Source of the DNA: Hydractinia symbiolongicarpus
Lineage: Eukaryota > Cnidaria > Hydrozoa > Anthoathecata > Hydractiniidae
NCBI RefSeq assembly: GCF_029227915.1
Contig: NC_079876.1
Span: 14,138,001 to 14,198,000, forward strand
Direction: 5' to 3'
DNA: 60,000 nucleotides
Shown: positions 1 through 11,346 of the stretch, in pieces
Layout of the letters: each line of letters starts with the position of its first letter
How positions within the stretch are numbered: the stretch's first letter is position 1
Notes under the pieces: model-generated
What the model was told of the DNA's origin: nothing
Databases searched by the model: none
What the model saw: the letters and a program-made list of their open reading frames with translations, nothing else
Translations under genes and position numbers: made by a program

Positions 1-800
1 ACAAAGACATACGTATATATAACAAAAAATCATGTAAAATATACATTGTGACTGAAACAAATAACATAGAAAAACAAAAAATTGAATAACACTTTAGTCT
101 GTAAACTAAACTCATTTCTCCCTTTTTGATATTTTTCAATAAGAGAAGCGTACAAAAAAATTATAGGGCAATAGCGAAAGCAGGGAAGAAAGACAGGTAT
201 TCTTTCTAATACCACTCTTGAAAGACTCAAAGATAGGAGTGTTTAAGTAGACGAATCAAGGGTCAAACATACACCGAGAAACAAAATTATAAAAATATCA
301 AAATAATAAAAATTATTTGCAATTAAAATGACTCATGACTCTATTCCTAAAATCTGCGACTGAACCTGTTACCGTATCTCTATGGGCAGTGTATTGAAAA
401 TTTTTACATCCGTTATAGAAAAGAAGCCAGATTATTTTGCGAGCTTAAGTTTCACTTTAGGAATAAATAACACTATAGAGTTTTGACAAGTATTTTGACA
501 ATGGATTATAACTCTCTAGATCTTTACAAATATTACAACCTAAACATTTCTTTACAAATCCAAAAACATAGTTCAAGTCCAAATCCAGTAAGGTATTTCC
601 AAAATCAAAAATTTCTCTCTGAAGTAAAGTATAATCCAAGTTTAAAATCCAATGCCAATATGTTTATAATGCACAAAGTAGCTACACAATTTTAAATATC
701 TAAATATAAAATGAAGTTACTTTTAACCAAGCATTAATTACTAATTACAGCCTTATAGCTAGCTACAGTACAGTGTCCTAAAAGCATTTTTGGGAGACCT
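1..800. other. AT-rich non-coding stretch
   Basis: No convincing exon, RNA gene or repeat was seen. The short ORFs on both strands are low-complexity and lack splice context or recognisable motifs. Confidence 0.6.
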
Positions 801-820
801 CTAGCTAGCTAGCTAGCTAG
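801..820. repeat. (CTAG)n simple repeat
   Basis: Five tandem CTAG units. Similar CTAG/GCTA runs recur near 25.12, 56.75, 56.85 and 59.36 kb, so this self-complementary tetranucleotide is a recurrent microsatellite here. Confidence 0.9.
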
Positions 821-1490
821 TTTAAAGGCTTTTAGGATATATTAAGTTGCCTTTATTGTACAAAAAGAAATTAAAAGTACAAATAAGTGCCTAATAAAAG
901 TTTTTTTCAAAATATATATCATAAAATTAGTATCACAAAGATAAAAACAGATATCAAAAATCAAAACTGTCCTGCCGCCAGCAGTTTCGCAAGGCAAATG
1001 ACTGAATAAACGTGAAGTCCAAAGTTCAACTTGCACCACCGAGTTCCGCAAATTCATAATGGCGCATAATCTCCGAAATGGTCTATTCAGAGCTATACGC
1101 TATCTTGTGAACTGCCTTGGTCAATTAGTGTTACTAAAAAACCTTTTAGAAATAACTCAACAAATTTTCCTGTTTTGCAAAAAAAATGCTATAGTACTAT
1201 TTCTTTTTAGGAGTCGAAATACACGCAATATTAGCTAAATGAAATTCTATTTACCCTATTATTAACTAATAGCTATTTTCAACCGGTTATGAGAAAGTCG
1301 TAGCGTTCAATGGCTAGAGAGCTTTAAGAACGGGCCTTGTACAGCGCAATATAACTTAACTTCGTAGCAACCATATCGTCGTTATAAATGTAGACAATTA
1401 ACATTGCCGGTAAAACGTGAAAGATGCAGTCATAACTCAATTTTATATAGCTAGTTACACTATATTAATAACTATGTTCCTCCGAATAGT

Positions 1491-1532
1491 TTATTTATTT
1501 ATTTATTCATTTTTTATTCATTCATTTATTTA
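1491..1532. repeat. (ATTT)n/(ATTC)n microsatellite
   Basis: Tandem ATTT units grade into ATTC units. The following sequence, AATATTTATACAG near 1540, resembles the 3' end shared by the two SINE copies at 37.2 and 53.1 kb, so this may be a retroelement tail; that is inference. Confidence 0.6.
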
Positions 1533-1771
1533 TAATGAATATTTATACAGTATAAAACATCGTCTGCTATTAAAATGTGTCCTATAAATATTAGCAATAT
1601 TAGTTTTTCTAACAGCTACGAACAAAAAAAGTCCATATACTTTTTTATCATTGTTGTCATGAGGTTTTAGTTTTAAAAATATTAAAAGTTCAAAATCAAA
1701 TTACACTACTTCCTATAAACAGCAAAAAAAACATGACACACAATTATTTTTCTAAAATATCGTTTTTATTT

Positions 1772-3000
1772 GTGTATGGATAGTTATCCAAATCTACTGT
1801 TTGTTTAATATCTCTCCTTTGATAAATGTATGTATAGGTGTCCCACATTCCAGCAAACTTACTGTGTTAAGATAAAAAATAAAGTATTCCATGAATTGAG
1901 CTGTTAGAACATCTAATTTATTATTTCGTACAAGCGTATTTGCGACTTTTTTCCAAAATCTCCTTCTTAGTGGTGTATGGATGGGCATCAAACATCACTC
2001 CTTGTTTAGTGTCTAGCATAAAGTTTTCTACCAGGTTGGCGTGCTGAATATTTTAATTCGCGAGAAGGGTAAATTAAAAAAATGCGTTTTTTAAATGATG
2101 CATGTATATCGATAGAATCTCTATTTTTATAAGGTATGGATGGATCTCTCATTTTCTTGGTTGTTTACTGAGGAGAACTAATGTTGTATACACAGGTCTG
2201 CTACGACATGCTGTATGTTTTTTCCGCCTGAAGGAAGGTTTTGCAAAATATCCTTTTCATATTGTATGGTGGTATGAATCAGTCTCCCCCGTTCCTGCTT
2301 CTTACTGAGTGGGATAAAGTCTTCCTGTGAATTCACATGTTAGGACATCTGATATTATCTAAATCTCCTTTTTAGTAGTGTATGGATGGATATCTAACTT
2401 TTTATTCAGCGTGAAAAGCAACTTCCAAAATTCTCATTTTAAATGATGTATGGATGGGTCTCACACTCTCGTGCCTGTTTTCTGAGTGAAATAAAGTCTC
2501 GAATTGGCCGACCAAGAGATTTAATACTTCACCTTTCGCGATGTCGTTTTTATCAGATCTCTTTGTTAGGTTGTATTGCAGGATCTTTTGCTCCCTTGCC
2601 TGTTTACAGAGTAGAAGAAAGGTTTTTTTATTTGCTTGCTAGAACATTGAACATTTCATTTGGTGCGAGAGAGCTTTAACAAAAGCTTTGATGTATGCAC
2701 ATGCAATGATATACGCACGCGTGTGCTACTCGCCCTTTCGATTTTTGAATAGAAAAAAGTGATCGTTTGACGTTTTTTTATTCTGTTCTTTTTTTATATT
2801 GCGTAAGGTTATTCCCCAAAATACTTTTTTAATGATGAATTGATAGGTTTCGCTACTTGTCTAATTGTTTTTTAATCAGAATAAGCTTTTCCTTGTTTAG
2901 CTTCACAATACATTCAATATCGTATTTATTGCGGGAATAGTTTCCTAAATTTTGTTTTTAGTATTGTATGTGTAGGTATGGATGGGCCTGGCTACTTGCC
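1772..3000 (+). repeat. Diverged tandem minisatellite, GTATGGATGG core
   Basis: A degenerate unit recurs at about 1772, 1828, 1974, 2134, 2263, 2378, 2447, 2565, 2827 and 2965. Its recognisable parts are a T-rich lead (CTCCTTTTTAG), then GTATGGATGG, a TCTC segment, a CCTGTTT segment and GAGTG. Spacing is irregular, mostly 110-160 bp with some shorter steps, as in an old decayed array. Small ORFs across it vary between copies and are not conserved, so they are not annotated as genes. Confidence 0.55.
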
Positions 3001-3465
3001 TAAATATTTACCCTAATAAGACATCTTCCCCTATTACTTAATTCAGTTCGCTTGCTTGTGTATTGACTATAATGAAGTTTCCCCTTGCTTTTTTGTACAG
3101 CATGCGTTTTCGAACAAGCTCGTTAAAATTTAGAACAGTTGTACACGTTTCATGTGATCAAAATCGACCTTAAATGTTAATTCAAGATATTTAGTAGGCC
3201 TAAAATTTTAAATTTTGTTCAAGGATGAATTTCACGTTGCAAAATATTAAATGCGTACGATCATGGGTGGAGGCGTTGTTTTATAAATGGCAAGCATATG
3301 CTATAACCCATTGGGTAATTCATTACTCTGCAAGTAATAAAAGAGAAACAGTTACATTAATACATGTAGTCATGCTGTCGAGCATGGTGATACATACTAA
3401 CTTTTTGTTGCCCTTCCCTGACCTCTTCCCAGGTTAACTTGTATTATGTTTCATAAGTACAACGT
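3001..3465. other. No feature recognised
   Basis: AT-rich sequence. The 70-codon ORF starting at 3225 has no recognisable domain or splice context. Confidence 0.5.
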
Positions 3466-3509
3466 CGTCCGTAGCGAGGTTATAATAATACAACCTCGTC
3501 CCGGGTCTA
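3466..3509. mobile_element. Abutting CGAGGTT / AACCTCG element termini
   Basis: A CGAGGTT terminus is followed after about ten bases by CAACCTCGTCCCGGG, the inverted form of the same terminus. These match the ends of the complete short elements at 23.61 and 40.59 kb, so this is probably the junction of two truncated members of that family. Confidence 0.5.
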
Positions 3510-3810
3510 GGTTGTATTTAAATTAACGTGAATTTTTTAAAAAATTTGCCTAAAAAGCAAAAATAGCCGAATACCAGTTCGCTGCAACAAAAGTTTTCAA
3601 ATAGCTGGCTACACCCTTTACTTGAATAAAAACTTTGGCGAAGTCTAAAGTTTGTTAATTCAAGGAGACAACAGTTTCAATAAACCTGTAATACTTAGCT
3701 AGGGTTTTTAACTCACAATTAATTTTGTAACAACAAGTTTTATGATGTGTTTTTATTTGAAGTGACATTGAATTTTGTGAATTCCGAGCAAATGTCTATT
3801 GTTGTAAAAC

Positions 3811-3877
3811 CATGAAAGTTATTGGTTCGAATCCAATCCATCTTTGAAGGTGGTAGTTCAAATGGAAGAACAACATG
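3811..3877 (+). tRNA. Circularly permuted tRNA-like sequence
   Basis: The 3' half of a tRNA precedes the 5' half. 3811-3815 is the 3' anticodon strand, 3816-3820 a 5-nt variable loop, 3821-3837 a T arm with perfect ATTGG/CCAAT stem and TTCGAAT loop, and 3838-3844 the 3' acceptor strand CCATCTT. After a 2-nt linker (TG), 3847-3853 AAGGTGG pairs with that strand over all 7 positions (one G-U). T8 and A9 follow, then a D arm with GTTC/GAAC stem and loop AAATGGAA (canonical A14, purine 15, G18 G19, A21), A26, and the 5' anticodon strand at 3873-3877. CATGG (3874-3878) also pairs perfectly with CCATG (3810-3814). A-box and B-box consensus are both met but in reversed order. The anticodon is undetermined because the loop is split. 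It could be a permuted tRNA gene, a decayed relic of a circularised or tandem tRNA, or organellar or foreign in origin. Confidence 0.5.
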
Positions 3878-4539
3878 GTGTGCAGTAATTAGTTTTATAC
3901 TGCAACAAACAATAATCCAAATCAATTCAAAATTTAAAATTCATACAGTTATACCCTTTTTCCGTCTCTTTGTGTGCAAAATTGCGGTGAACAGAATAAG
4001 CTCCATTAATCTACAAAAAAATCGAAGGTTCAATTCGATATCGGGGTATTTTAATTATTTTTAATTGCCATTAATAATAAGAACCGCCGTACGCTTTGTT
4101 ACGCAATCTTTTGTAACCACATCATCAAGTTCTATCCATGCCAGTACCGATAAGTAACGATATGGATGAAATTCTTATTTATCTTTTTTAAAATGGAAAC
4201 AAATCAGAAATTTAAGCTCTTCGAATTTTCTATCGTGATTAATCAAAAGTTAATGGTTCGACAACGAAGATTTGAACAGTCAGATTTAAATAGTAAAGTT
4301 GTTGGGTTGGGTTTTGACAAGGTTTAAAATGTCCTCGTTATGACTTTTTTGACTTCCAAGGGCTTTGTTTTTACAACATCCTCACTATAAAAAACGGACA
4401 ATATATCGATAATGTAGAATGGATATTATGTCCATATGCACTGGAATGAACGGGCTTCTAAATATTGATATATTGACCATATGTATAAAAAATGGATATA
4501 ATGATGATTTTTTCAGGAGATCCAAGAATCCATATAATG

Positions 4540-4640
4540 TAGAGACCTGGTGACCATGTCAGGGCGGAGCGCATCACTTCTGCGTCTATCCGCTGCACTG
4601 CAGGGCGCTCCGCGGTTTACGGACTACTGCATCCTTGTTC
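4540..4640. repeat. GC-rich island with 9-bp inverted repeat
   Basis: GCGGAGCGC at 4564-4572 is inverted as GCGCTCCGC at 4605-4613, in a GC-rich patch unlike its surroundings. No protein domain is recognised; it may be a fragment of a short interspersed element. Confidence 0.4.
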
Positions 4641-4827
4641 CCCACCCTCTACCCTGTTTTCAGACAAGGAAATATAACACTAAGATTTATTTATTTACGC
4701 CATCATCGGTATCTACAAACTTGAGAAGCCGCCACTTACACTAGACAGCAGAGGCTGTAGCCAGGATACCCAGCTCAACCTTCCACAACATTTCATATTA
4801 TAATTTATGGCTGGCCTAGTTATTTAA

Positions 4828-4959
4828 GCTTTCTTTTATAGAGAAAGAAAAAATGATTATAAGGGTGGTTTGAAGGGACAACGCTGGGTCTCCGCTTTCT
4901 TTTATAGAGAAAGAAAAAATGATTATAAGGGTGGTTTGAAGGGACAACGCTGGGTCTCC
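4828..4959 (+). repeat. Perfect 66-bp tandem duplication
   Basis: 4828-4893 and 4894-4959 are identical 66-bp copies. The unit is a multiple of three, so an ORF runs through both copies, but nothing else suggests coding. The flanking ATTTATGGCT words before and after suggest a larger, diverged repeat context. Confidence 0.85.
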
Positions 4960-5079
4960 TGGCCAAATTTATGGCTAGACAGACTGAAAGCCTTTGGAGA
5001 TGGCCAGCCAGTTAGGCGTGTACAAGAGTTATCTCACCTTCTTTTTTGCCTCCAGCGGTGAGTTAAGGGGCCATTAATT

Positions 5080-6260
5080 CATACTGTGTATTTTACCGTG
5101 GTCACTCACAAACAGAGTTGTTTGCCATGGTATAGACAACCGCACCAAACTAAATTGCTTAAAAAGGATAACTATCATAACACAGGAACTCACAGTAGAG
5201 TACTAAACACAAAGTAAAAGGCTAAGAGTATAAAATATCAATTGTTTAATAACAATCTATGAAGTTTTCTATAATGGAGGATCATTTGAGACTTAATTAA
5301 TCAGCATCAGATAGTTTGTTGGGAAAGGTTGCTGAATATTGTTTCATTATTTAAAAAAATGAACGCCGAGCGAATGTAGATTGAAGGTGGTTGTATATCT
5401 AGGTAGCTTGTGAGTGAAGTGCAGAAAAATTATATTTCGAGCTAAAAATGATTCCTTCCTGACCAATATAGTGAATTTCAAAAGGAATAATTGAAACAAG
5501 AACGTGTTGAAATTTCAATAAACACATTGAAAATGTGTATGTACTTTTCATGAAACAATCGCATAATGGTGCCATGGCGAAAATTTATCTCACGAAATTT
5601 AATTTCACTTTTCGAAATTCTTCTTCAATTCAATTCAATCTTGCAAAGTGTCTATGATTAAAGTAGGTAAGATATATTCTATCATCTGAATATATCTTCT
5701 CTCTGAAAAAGATCTAGCAAAATGGGAAAGTTGCTCCGTGAAAAATTTAAAAATAACAACAGCTAGCGAAAAGGACAACGACACCTTATTTCATGGGCAG
5801 AAGCAATGCATATAAGGACAAACAAGAAACAAAGAAGGCAGATAATAAAAGGAGAATTGAATTACATAGTATGTAAATCTGTGGAGACTCTGATAAAAAT
5901 TATAAATGTTGAAAATTATATTGTATGGTAGTAAAACTTGAGAGCCAATACTGTTTATGTATAAAATAGAAGTAGAGGGTTTAAATTTTACAATTTTTAA
6001 AGTTTTTAAATTTTACAACGAATGCTTGATGCTGAAATATTTTGCTCAATGTGTTTTTATTTCTAAATATATACAGTATTAGGATATGGTTATTAGAATT
6101 AGGGAACATACTATATTTTTATCTCAAAATATACAGATTTTTTTGGCTTGATATTCAAAAACATTTTGTCTGTTGTTTTGAATTTTGGATAGTGAAACAA
6201 ACTCCAATACATTTTTGTTGATACATGTTGTGTCATCATACTTTATTTTCTACTTTTTCA
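5080..6260. other. No feature recognised
   Basis: AT-rich sequence with only short ORFs. No RNA gene, repeat array or exon was identified. Confidence 0.5.
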
Positions 6261-6269
6261 TATTTGAAG

Positions 6270-6389
6270 GAACACATTCAATTAGCATTGGATTTATTGG
6301 CTACAATGCCGCCATCACAAAACAGTTCTCAACTATGGGTAGACTTCATGAAGTGTCATCCCAATGGATTGAAAATACCGGAATTGATG
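6270..6389 (+). CDS. Orphan exon-like ORF, 40 codons, unknown product
   Basis: A 120-bp open segment is preceded by a pyrimidine-rich tract and AG at 6268-6269, and followed by a consensus donor GTAAGT at 6390. It is phase 0 at both ends and encodes exactly 40 residues starting EHIQLALDLLATMPP, with a plausible amphipathic helix and globular composition (QLWVDFMKCHPNGLKIPEL). No family is recognised. No compatible upstream or downstream exon was found: the next coding-like stretch (6561 on) is out of phase. It may be one exon of a gene with long introns, or a pseudogene remnant. Confidence 0.35.
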
Positions 6390-6560
6390 GTAAGTAGAAT
6401 TGTTGTTACATTTCTTGACACTTCGTATATCACGATTTTACATTTATTGTGAAAACATTCGGATAGAGGTACTGTAGGGCTCAAAAAATAGTGGCAACAA
6501 CGAAAATATTGTTACACAAAAATATCTCCCAATATATACTACATCGTATTTTTTAAAGGA

Positions 6561-6680
6561 TTGTCGATGAAATTTAAAAGAGTTGTTCTGATTGAATTAG
6601 AGCTGTTGAAAAGATGTGAAGAAGAAGTCGGCATACTCAAAAAAGAAATGTCTAGCTACTTGCTTCCTTTTTGCTGCTTG
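6561..6680 (+). pseudogene. Coding-like helical fragment, unknown
   Basis: The open stretch encodes a charged helical segment (LIELELLKRCEEEVGILKKE) that loses coding character after about 35 residues. Its composition resembles the C-terminal helical part of some large eukaryotic transposases, but that is only an impression. Confidence 0.2.
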
Positions 6681-6799
6681 AAGAAACTCTTTACGTTAAG
6701 ATTTCAATCAAGAACTACGATATTTTCGATTCTCACTTTTACCACACGCTTGTCCTATTCGTACGGAGATTAGAAGACAATGTGAAAGTGCGCGAAAAA

Positions 6800-7960
6800 A
6801 CTATAAAAACCCAATTAAAATTAATGTGACGTGACGGGTCTCCATCTCCGAGACGGATCTTCATCGTTTATGTTCAAAACAGTTTTCTTCTTCTCCTACT
6901 CACTCACTCCACGCAGCATGTTCTATTGTTTGTAATCAATTTATATTATCAACTTGTGTCAAGTCATTAAAATATGTTTCTGAACTATAAAGGGAATAAA
7001 GAAATTGAGTTTGTTCCAAAGTCTTTTAGCCCGCATTCATTTCATTCTACTTCAATCAAAACTATTAGCTGTATACTATTTCAACTATTTGTAGAATATA
7101 TTTTTTTAACAAGTACTTATTTGCTTCTTATAATAATACAAGATGTATAGTATACGTAAAACTAGCTCACCTCATACGTGGCACTGTATTATATATATTC
7201 ATTTGTGGAAATAAATTGAAATCAATCACAATGGGCTATCAAATAGAAAGTGAATGTTTCAAAATATCATTCCGGGCATGCTATGTAATATATTAAAAAG
7301 GATGGCCACAAGCTTGATCATATATTTTTTGAAGTAATCACATAAAAAACTTTCTATATTAACAAAAAGCAATATATAAAGAAGTAGTAATCTTCTTGTG
7401 AAACATTCTGTGATGCCACAGATGCTAATGGTTTTGACTTTCGTAGTGCATGAGCATATTTTTTGAAAAAAATAATTATTTGAGGAAACTACAAAGAAAA
7501 ATTGAGTTACTGTCAGTACATTTATAAACATTATGAGAACCATCATAAAACCATTTAATAAACCTGAAAGTATAATTCATAACACATTTCATCAAGAAAC
7601 TACAACTACAAACTACAATCGTTCAATATATATTAACAATTGTTTCACAAAAAAAACGGATTCTTCTATATTCGAAAGCATAACAGATTAATCCTTAACG
7701 AAGACGACGTGATACACGTTTGCCTAAAGTTCATTCCAGTATATGTTAACAAGTTTTAATGTTGTGAAACAAAAAAAGGTTTCGTTCAACCAAGAGATAA
7801 TCGCTATATACAAAAGTATTCAGGCCTCAATTCATCGAAACAAGACAAGTAGAGTTCGTATATGTGATAATACATTAGACACAATTCATTTCCGGCCAAA
7901 ATTAAGCGAAACGAGAGAAATCTGCAGGGCTTAACTGATAATGGCATAGACAAGTGCCGA
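6800..7960. other. No feature recognised
   Basis: AT-rich. ORFs on the minus strand (7259-7546) and plus strand (7743-7934) have low-complexity, non-conserved-looking translations. Confidence 0.5.
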
Positions 7961-7984
7961 CTTCGGTGTTATGAAAGGCCCAAT

Positions 7985-8490
7985 TCACCAAAACAACGGA
8001 ACCTGCTATGTATGGATTGCTTCTAGAAACAGGACCATTTTCCTAAATTTTTTTTCAACGACCTAGCTCACCGAAACAATCAAATCTATTATGTACGGAT
8101 TCCTTTTAGAAACAGGATCCTTTTTCTGAATGTTTACCAATGGCTCAATTTACCGAAATAACCGAATCTGTGATGTATGAATTGCTTCTAGAAACAGAAG
8201 CTTTTTCGTGAATGCTTAACAATGGGCCAATCCACCGAAACAACTGAATCTGTGATGTATGGATTGCTTCTAGAAACAGGAGCTCTTTCCTGAATGATTA
8301 TCAAAGGTCTAATTTGCGGAAATAACTGTATCTCTTACTTATCAGAGGCTCGATTTACCAACATAACCGAATGTGTTATGTATGGATTGCTTTTAAAATC
8401 GGGAATTCTCACCTGAATATTTTGTGAAGGCAATTTCGCAAATGTTAGCCAACTTTATGTGTATGGATTGCTCCTGACTTGCCAATTCTT
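7985..8490 (+). repeat. 82-bp tandem repeat upstream of Penelope-like element
   Basis: The core TATGGATTGCTTCTAGAAAC recurs at 8011, 8094, 8176, 8258, 8381 and 8462. The period is 81-83 bp except one 123-bp step where a unit is partly duplicated or deleted. Each unit carries CACCGAAACAACNGAATCTG ahead of the core. Divergence rises toward the right end. The array ends about 300 bp before the RT reading frame of the Penelope-like element. Confidence 0.8.
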
Positions 8491-8778
8491 TCCTAACTTT
8501 TTTGTTAAAGCCTTACAGATGTAAATTTCTTCCGCCCTTTAAGGAAATAAAAATCTGATATTAAGGTACCACATCAAATGCGGTTGATTAACAATTAATA
8601 TTAAAAATCAAATAGAAGAATAATTTTAACAAAAGAGCTTTGGCTCTTTTGGGATAAGGCAGTTTAGAAGGGGATTAAACACAAGACGACGATAAACATT
8701 TGCGTAGATATTTACGCTCCATCTTATAATACAACCACTATGTATATAACACCAAATGTCAATAAGAAAACAAATTAA

Positions 8779-10302
8779 TCAAGTTCAGAGAGCACAGAAA
8801 ACGAATACAAAAAGTTGTATCCACAAGGTTCTAGCCCTGCTCAGTTTTATGGTACCGCCAAGGTTCACAAGATACCACCTAATTCTACAGTAGCTGACGA
8901 TTTACCATCACGACCCATCATATCGAATATCGGGTCTGCTACTTACAACACATCAAACTACCTCGCGAAATCTTTAACACCGCTGACAAAGTCAACATAT
9001 ACTACTGAAAGCTCTTTAGATTTTATATTATCATTGAAAGGAGAAAAGATACCTCATAATTACAAACTAGTACCTTTTGACGTCACTAGTTTATTCACCA
9101 ACGTTCCGTTGGAACAAAAGATAGACATAATATTGCAAAAGATATATGCTGAAAAAGTTATAGAAACAAAAATTAAGCGAGAGGAAATGAAACATCTATT
9201 AATCTCATGTACAAAACATGTACATTTCAGTTTAACAACCGACTTATATTCAGGTAGATGGTGTAGCAATGGGCTCGCCTCTAGGACCAGTCCTAGCATA
9301 TCTTCATGGTTGAGTTGGAGAATGAAATAGTCCCAAAATTAGAAAATTCAGTAAAATTTTGGAAGAAATATGTAGATGACACTGTTAATGAAAACCAGAT
9401 AAACAATGTGCTGATCACACTTAATAGTTACCATTCGAATATCCAGTGAACATATGAAGTTAAAAACGATAACTACATAGCCTTTCTTGATGTAAAAACA
9501 CATCTATTTATCGAAAAGACACGAACACTGACATATAAATGCACTAGAATTCATCTGCATCACGCCCATGGAAAGTTGAAACGGTTAAATGGTTGGTGTT
9601 GAGAGCGTTTAATATATGCTCTTAATCACAAGATCTGAAATACCAACTAAATCACTTAAAAAATGTGTTTATAAAAAACTTATCCCGAAGCAGTTGTATC
9701 TAATGTAATTAATAACACACAGCGAAATTTCAACATTCAAAATGCCGACACTGTTTCTGAAGAAGACACCAATGAATCTCCAATAACACCTTTCATGGTT
9801 TTTATTCTGTCAAGTCTGGCTACGGGAAAATAAATAAGGTTAATTTCGTTTAAGAAAAGCGAATTAGAAAATAATGGTAACTGCTTAGTAAAGCGTCTAA
9901 CACTTTTAAACAGTTTCTATCAGCCAATGTCAAGCCACGCATTGCTGATCAATGTAAAATGTTATGTTTGCTATTTTCTGTGAAACAGAACCAAGGATGA
10001 ACACAACATGGTGTTGTGTACAAATATACTTGTCCGGTGGAATAGTGCGATGCTACATACATTGGTGAAACAGCCAGGAGGCTTAATGAAAGATAGACCA
10101 CCAAAAACGCGATAAGAACTCTCACATCCTAAAACATTCAGTCATTGAGAATTACCAACTTGGTGAACAAAAGAACTTCAGTATTTTGATAGATAATGTT
10201 CACCACTTTAAAAAGAAAAAAATAGCTGAGGCCATGTATATTTGTGATAACAGTCCCACGCTTAATGTACAGGGATTATCTGTTCCATTAAAATTGTTTT
10301 AA
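8779..10302 (+). mobile_element. Penelope-like retroelement, decayed RT plus GIY-YIG
   Basis: The first open segment (about 8779-9245) shows the RT signatures FYGTAKVHKIPPN, LPSRPIISNIGS and YKLVPFDVTSLFTNVPL. After a frame shift near 9245 the frame continues VDGVAMGSPLGPVLA. A second shift near 9300 leads into the catalytic FWKKYVDDT segment (about 9357), then an in-frame TGA and the AFLDVKT region. Near 10025-10095 a GIY-YIG endonuclease follows: YTCP, CDATYIGETARRLNER. The C-terminal tail ends VPLKLF with TAA at 10300-10302. RT followed by GIY-YIG is the Penelope-like arrangement. Several frameshifts and stops make this an inactive copy. The N-terminal part before the RT is absent or unrecognisable. 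Confidence 0.85.
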
Positions 10303-10600
10303 GATAAATATTATTTATAGTCAACAAGGGGAGGAGTGCATTTGTGCACCGCGCGGTGGACGTTACCCTCACCAACGGTATATAGTTTATATACCTTTGG
10401 GTATGCCGTTATGTGTTATATGTTTCGTTAAGTATTGTTTTATACGTCCTCTGTGTATTGCGTAGTTGTTGAAAATTATATTTAAAAAACTTTTGAGATA
10501 ATTGTAACAATTTGCGTTGATAATTGTCTTGTAGTAACAAGACGAAATATCCGTTAAAATAAAATAAAAAATGTCATCATCAATCAAACTTCTCGTATTT
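10303..10600. other. 3' flank of Penelope-like element with palindromes
   Basis: It contains a perfect 12-bp palindrome, CACCGCGCGGTG, at 10347-10358 and a hairpin GGTATATA-GTT-TATATACC at 10377-10395. Such structure fits terminal or UTR sequence of the element, but no hammerhead ribozyme core was found. The minus-strand ORF here is not convincing. Confidence 0.4.
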
Positions 10601-11340
10601 ATTTTTATTGTGAAGTTATATACCGAATTAATATATAAGACTAATTAAGCAAGAACATATTTGTTAATATCGATCTGCTTGTGCTAAGGCACTTGCCATT
10701 GTATAACTGGATGTCAGTTGAGCTTGCCGCAATTTTTGGTTATATAAATTGGCAAAACAGTTACAGCTAGTGGATTTCAATAATCAGCTTCTTCACTAAA
10801 AAACAATTAATCTTTAAGAATCTTGCTATTAGATCACAGAAATGTTACACGAAAAAACTTTGGAAATGAATACAATTAATTTGGAAACTATGAATTTTAG
10901 GAAAAGTAATAGCAAACAGAGAAATATATAACCTAGCAGTCATAATATGTATTGTAAAGAAACAAATAACAACAACATGATCAACACTAACATTTTATTC
11001 CAATACATGGAAAAAGAGTTTGGCAGTACTTTTAAGCTCTATCATGTGTACAGGTAGTGGCATAAAAAGACACCTTAGTCATTAAAGTTACTGCAAAAAA
11101 ACTTTCATAACAAAAGAACCATCCAGTATGTAAATTCTCTTACAATTCTGCCTCAAACCACTGATGGTGATTTATATTTAATGTGGTCTGTGCTCAATGG
11201 ATTTCAGGATGGACCAGGTTTCCAGTGTTTAGCTCCCATTGCTACAAAAATCTTTATGAAATGACAAACTAACTAGACAATGGGGGGACATTGAACTTAT
11301 AATCTCAAGTAGAGGAGATGATTCAAACGCTCTACCGACA
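10601..11340. other. No feature recognised
   Basis: AT-rich sequence with no exon, repeat or RNA gene seen. Confidence 0.5.
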
Positions 11341-11346
11341 GAGCTG

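Noticed and set aside
4870-5061. ORF with repeated KGQRWVS motif
   Set aside because: The repetition is the 66-bp DNA duplication; no conserved domain or splice context.
10387-10587. Minus-strand 66-codon ORF ending HNGIPKGI
   Set aside because: The IPKG-like end recalls RT motif fragments, but there is no other RT motif on that strand and the region is the structured 3' flank of the Penelope-like element.
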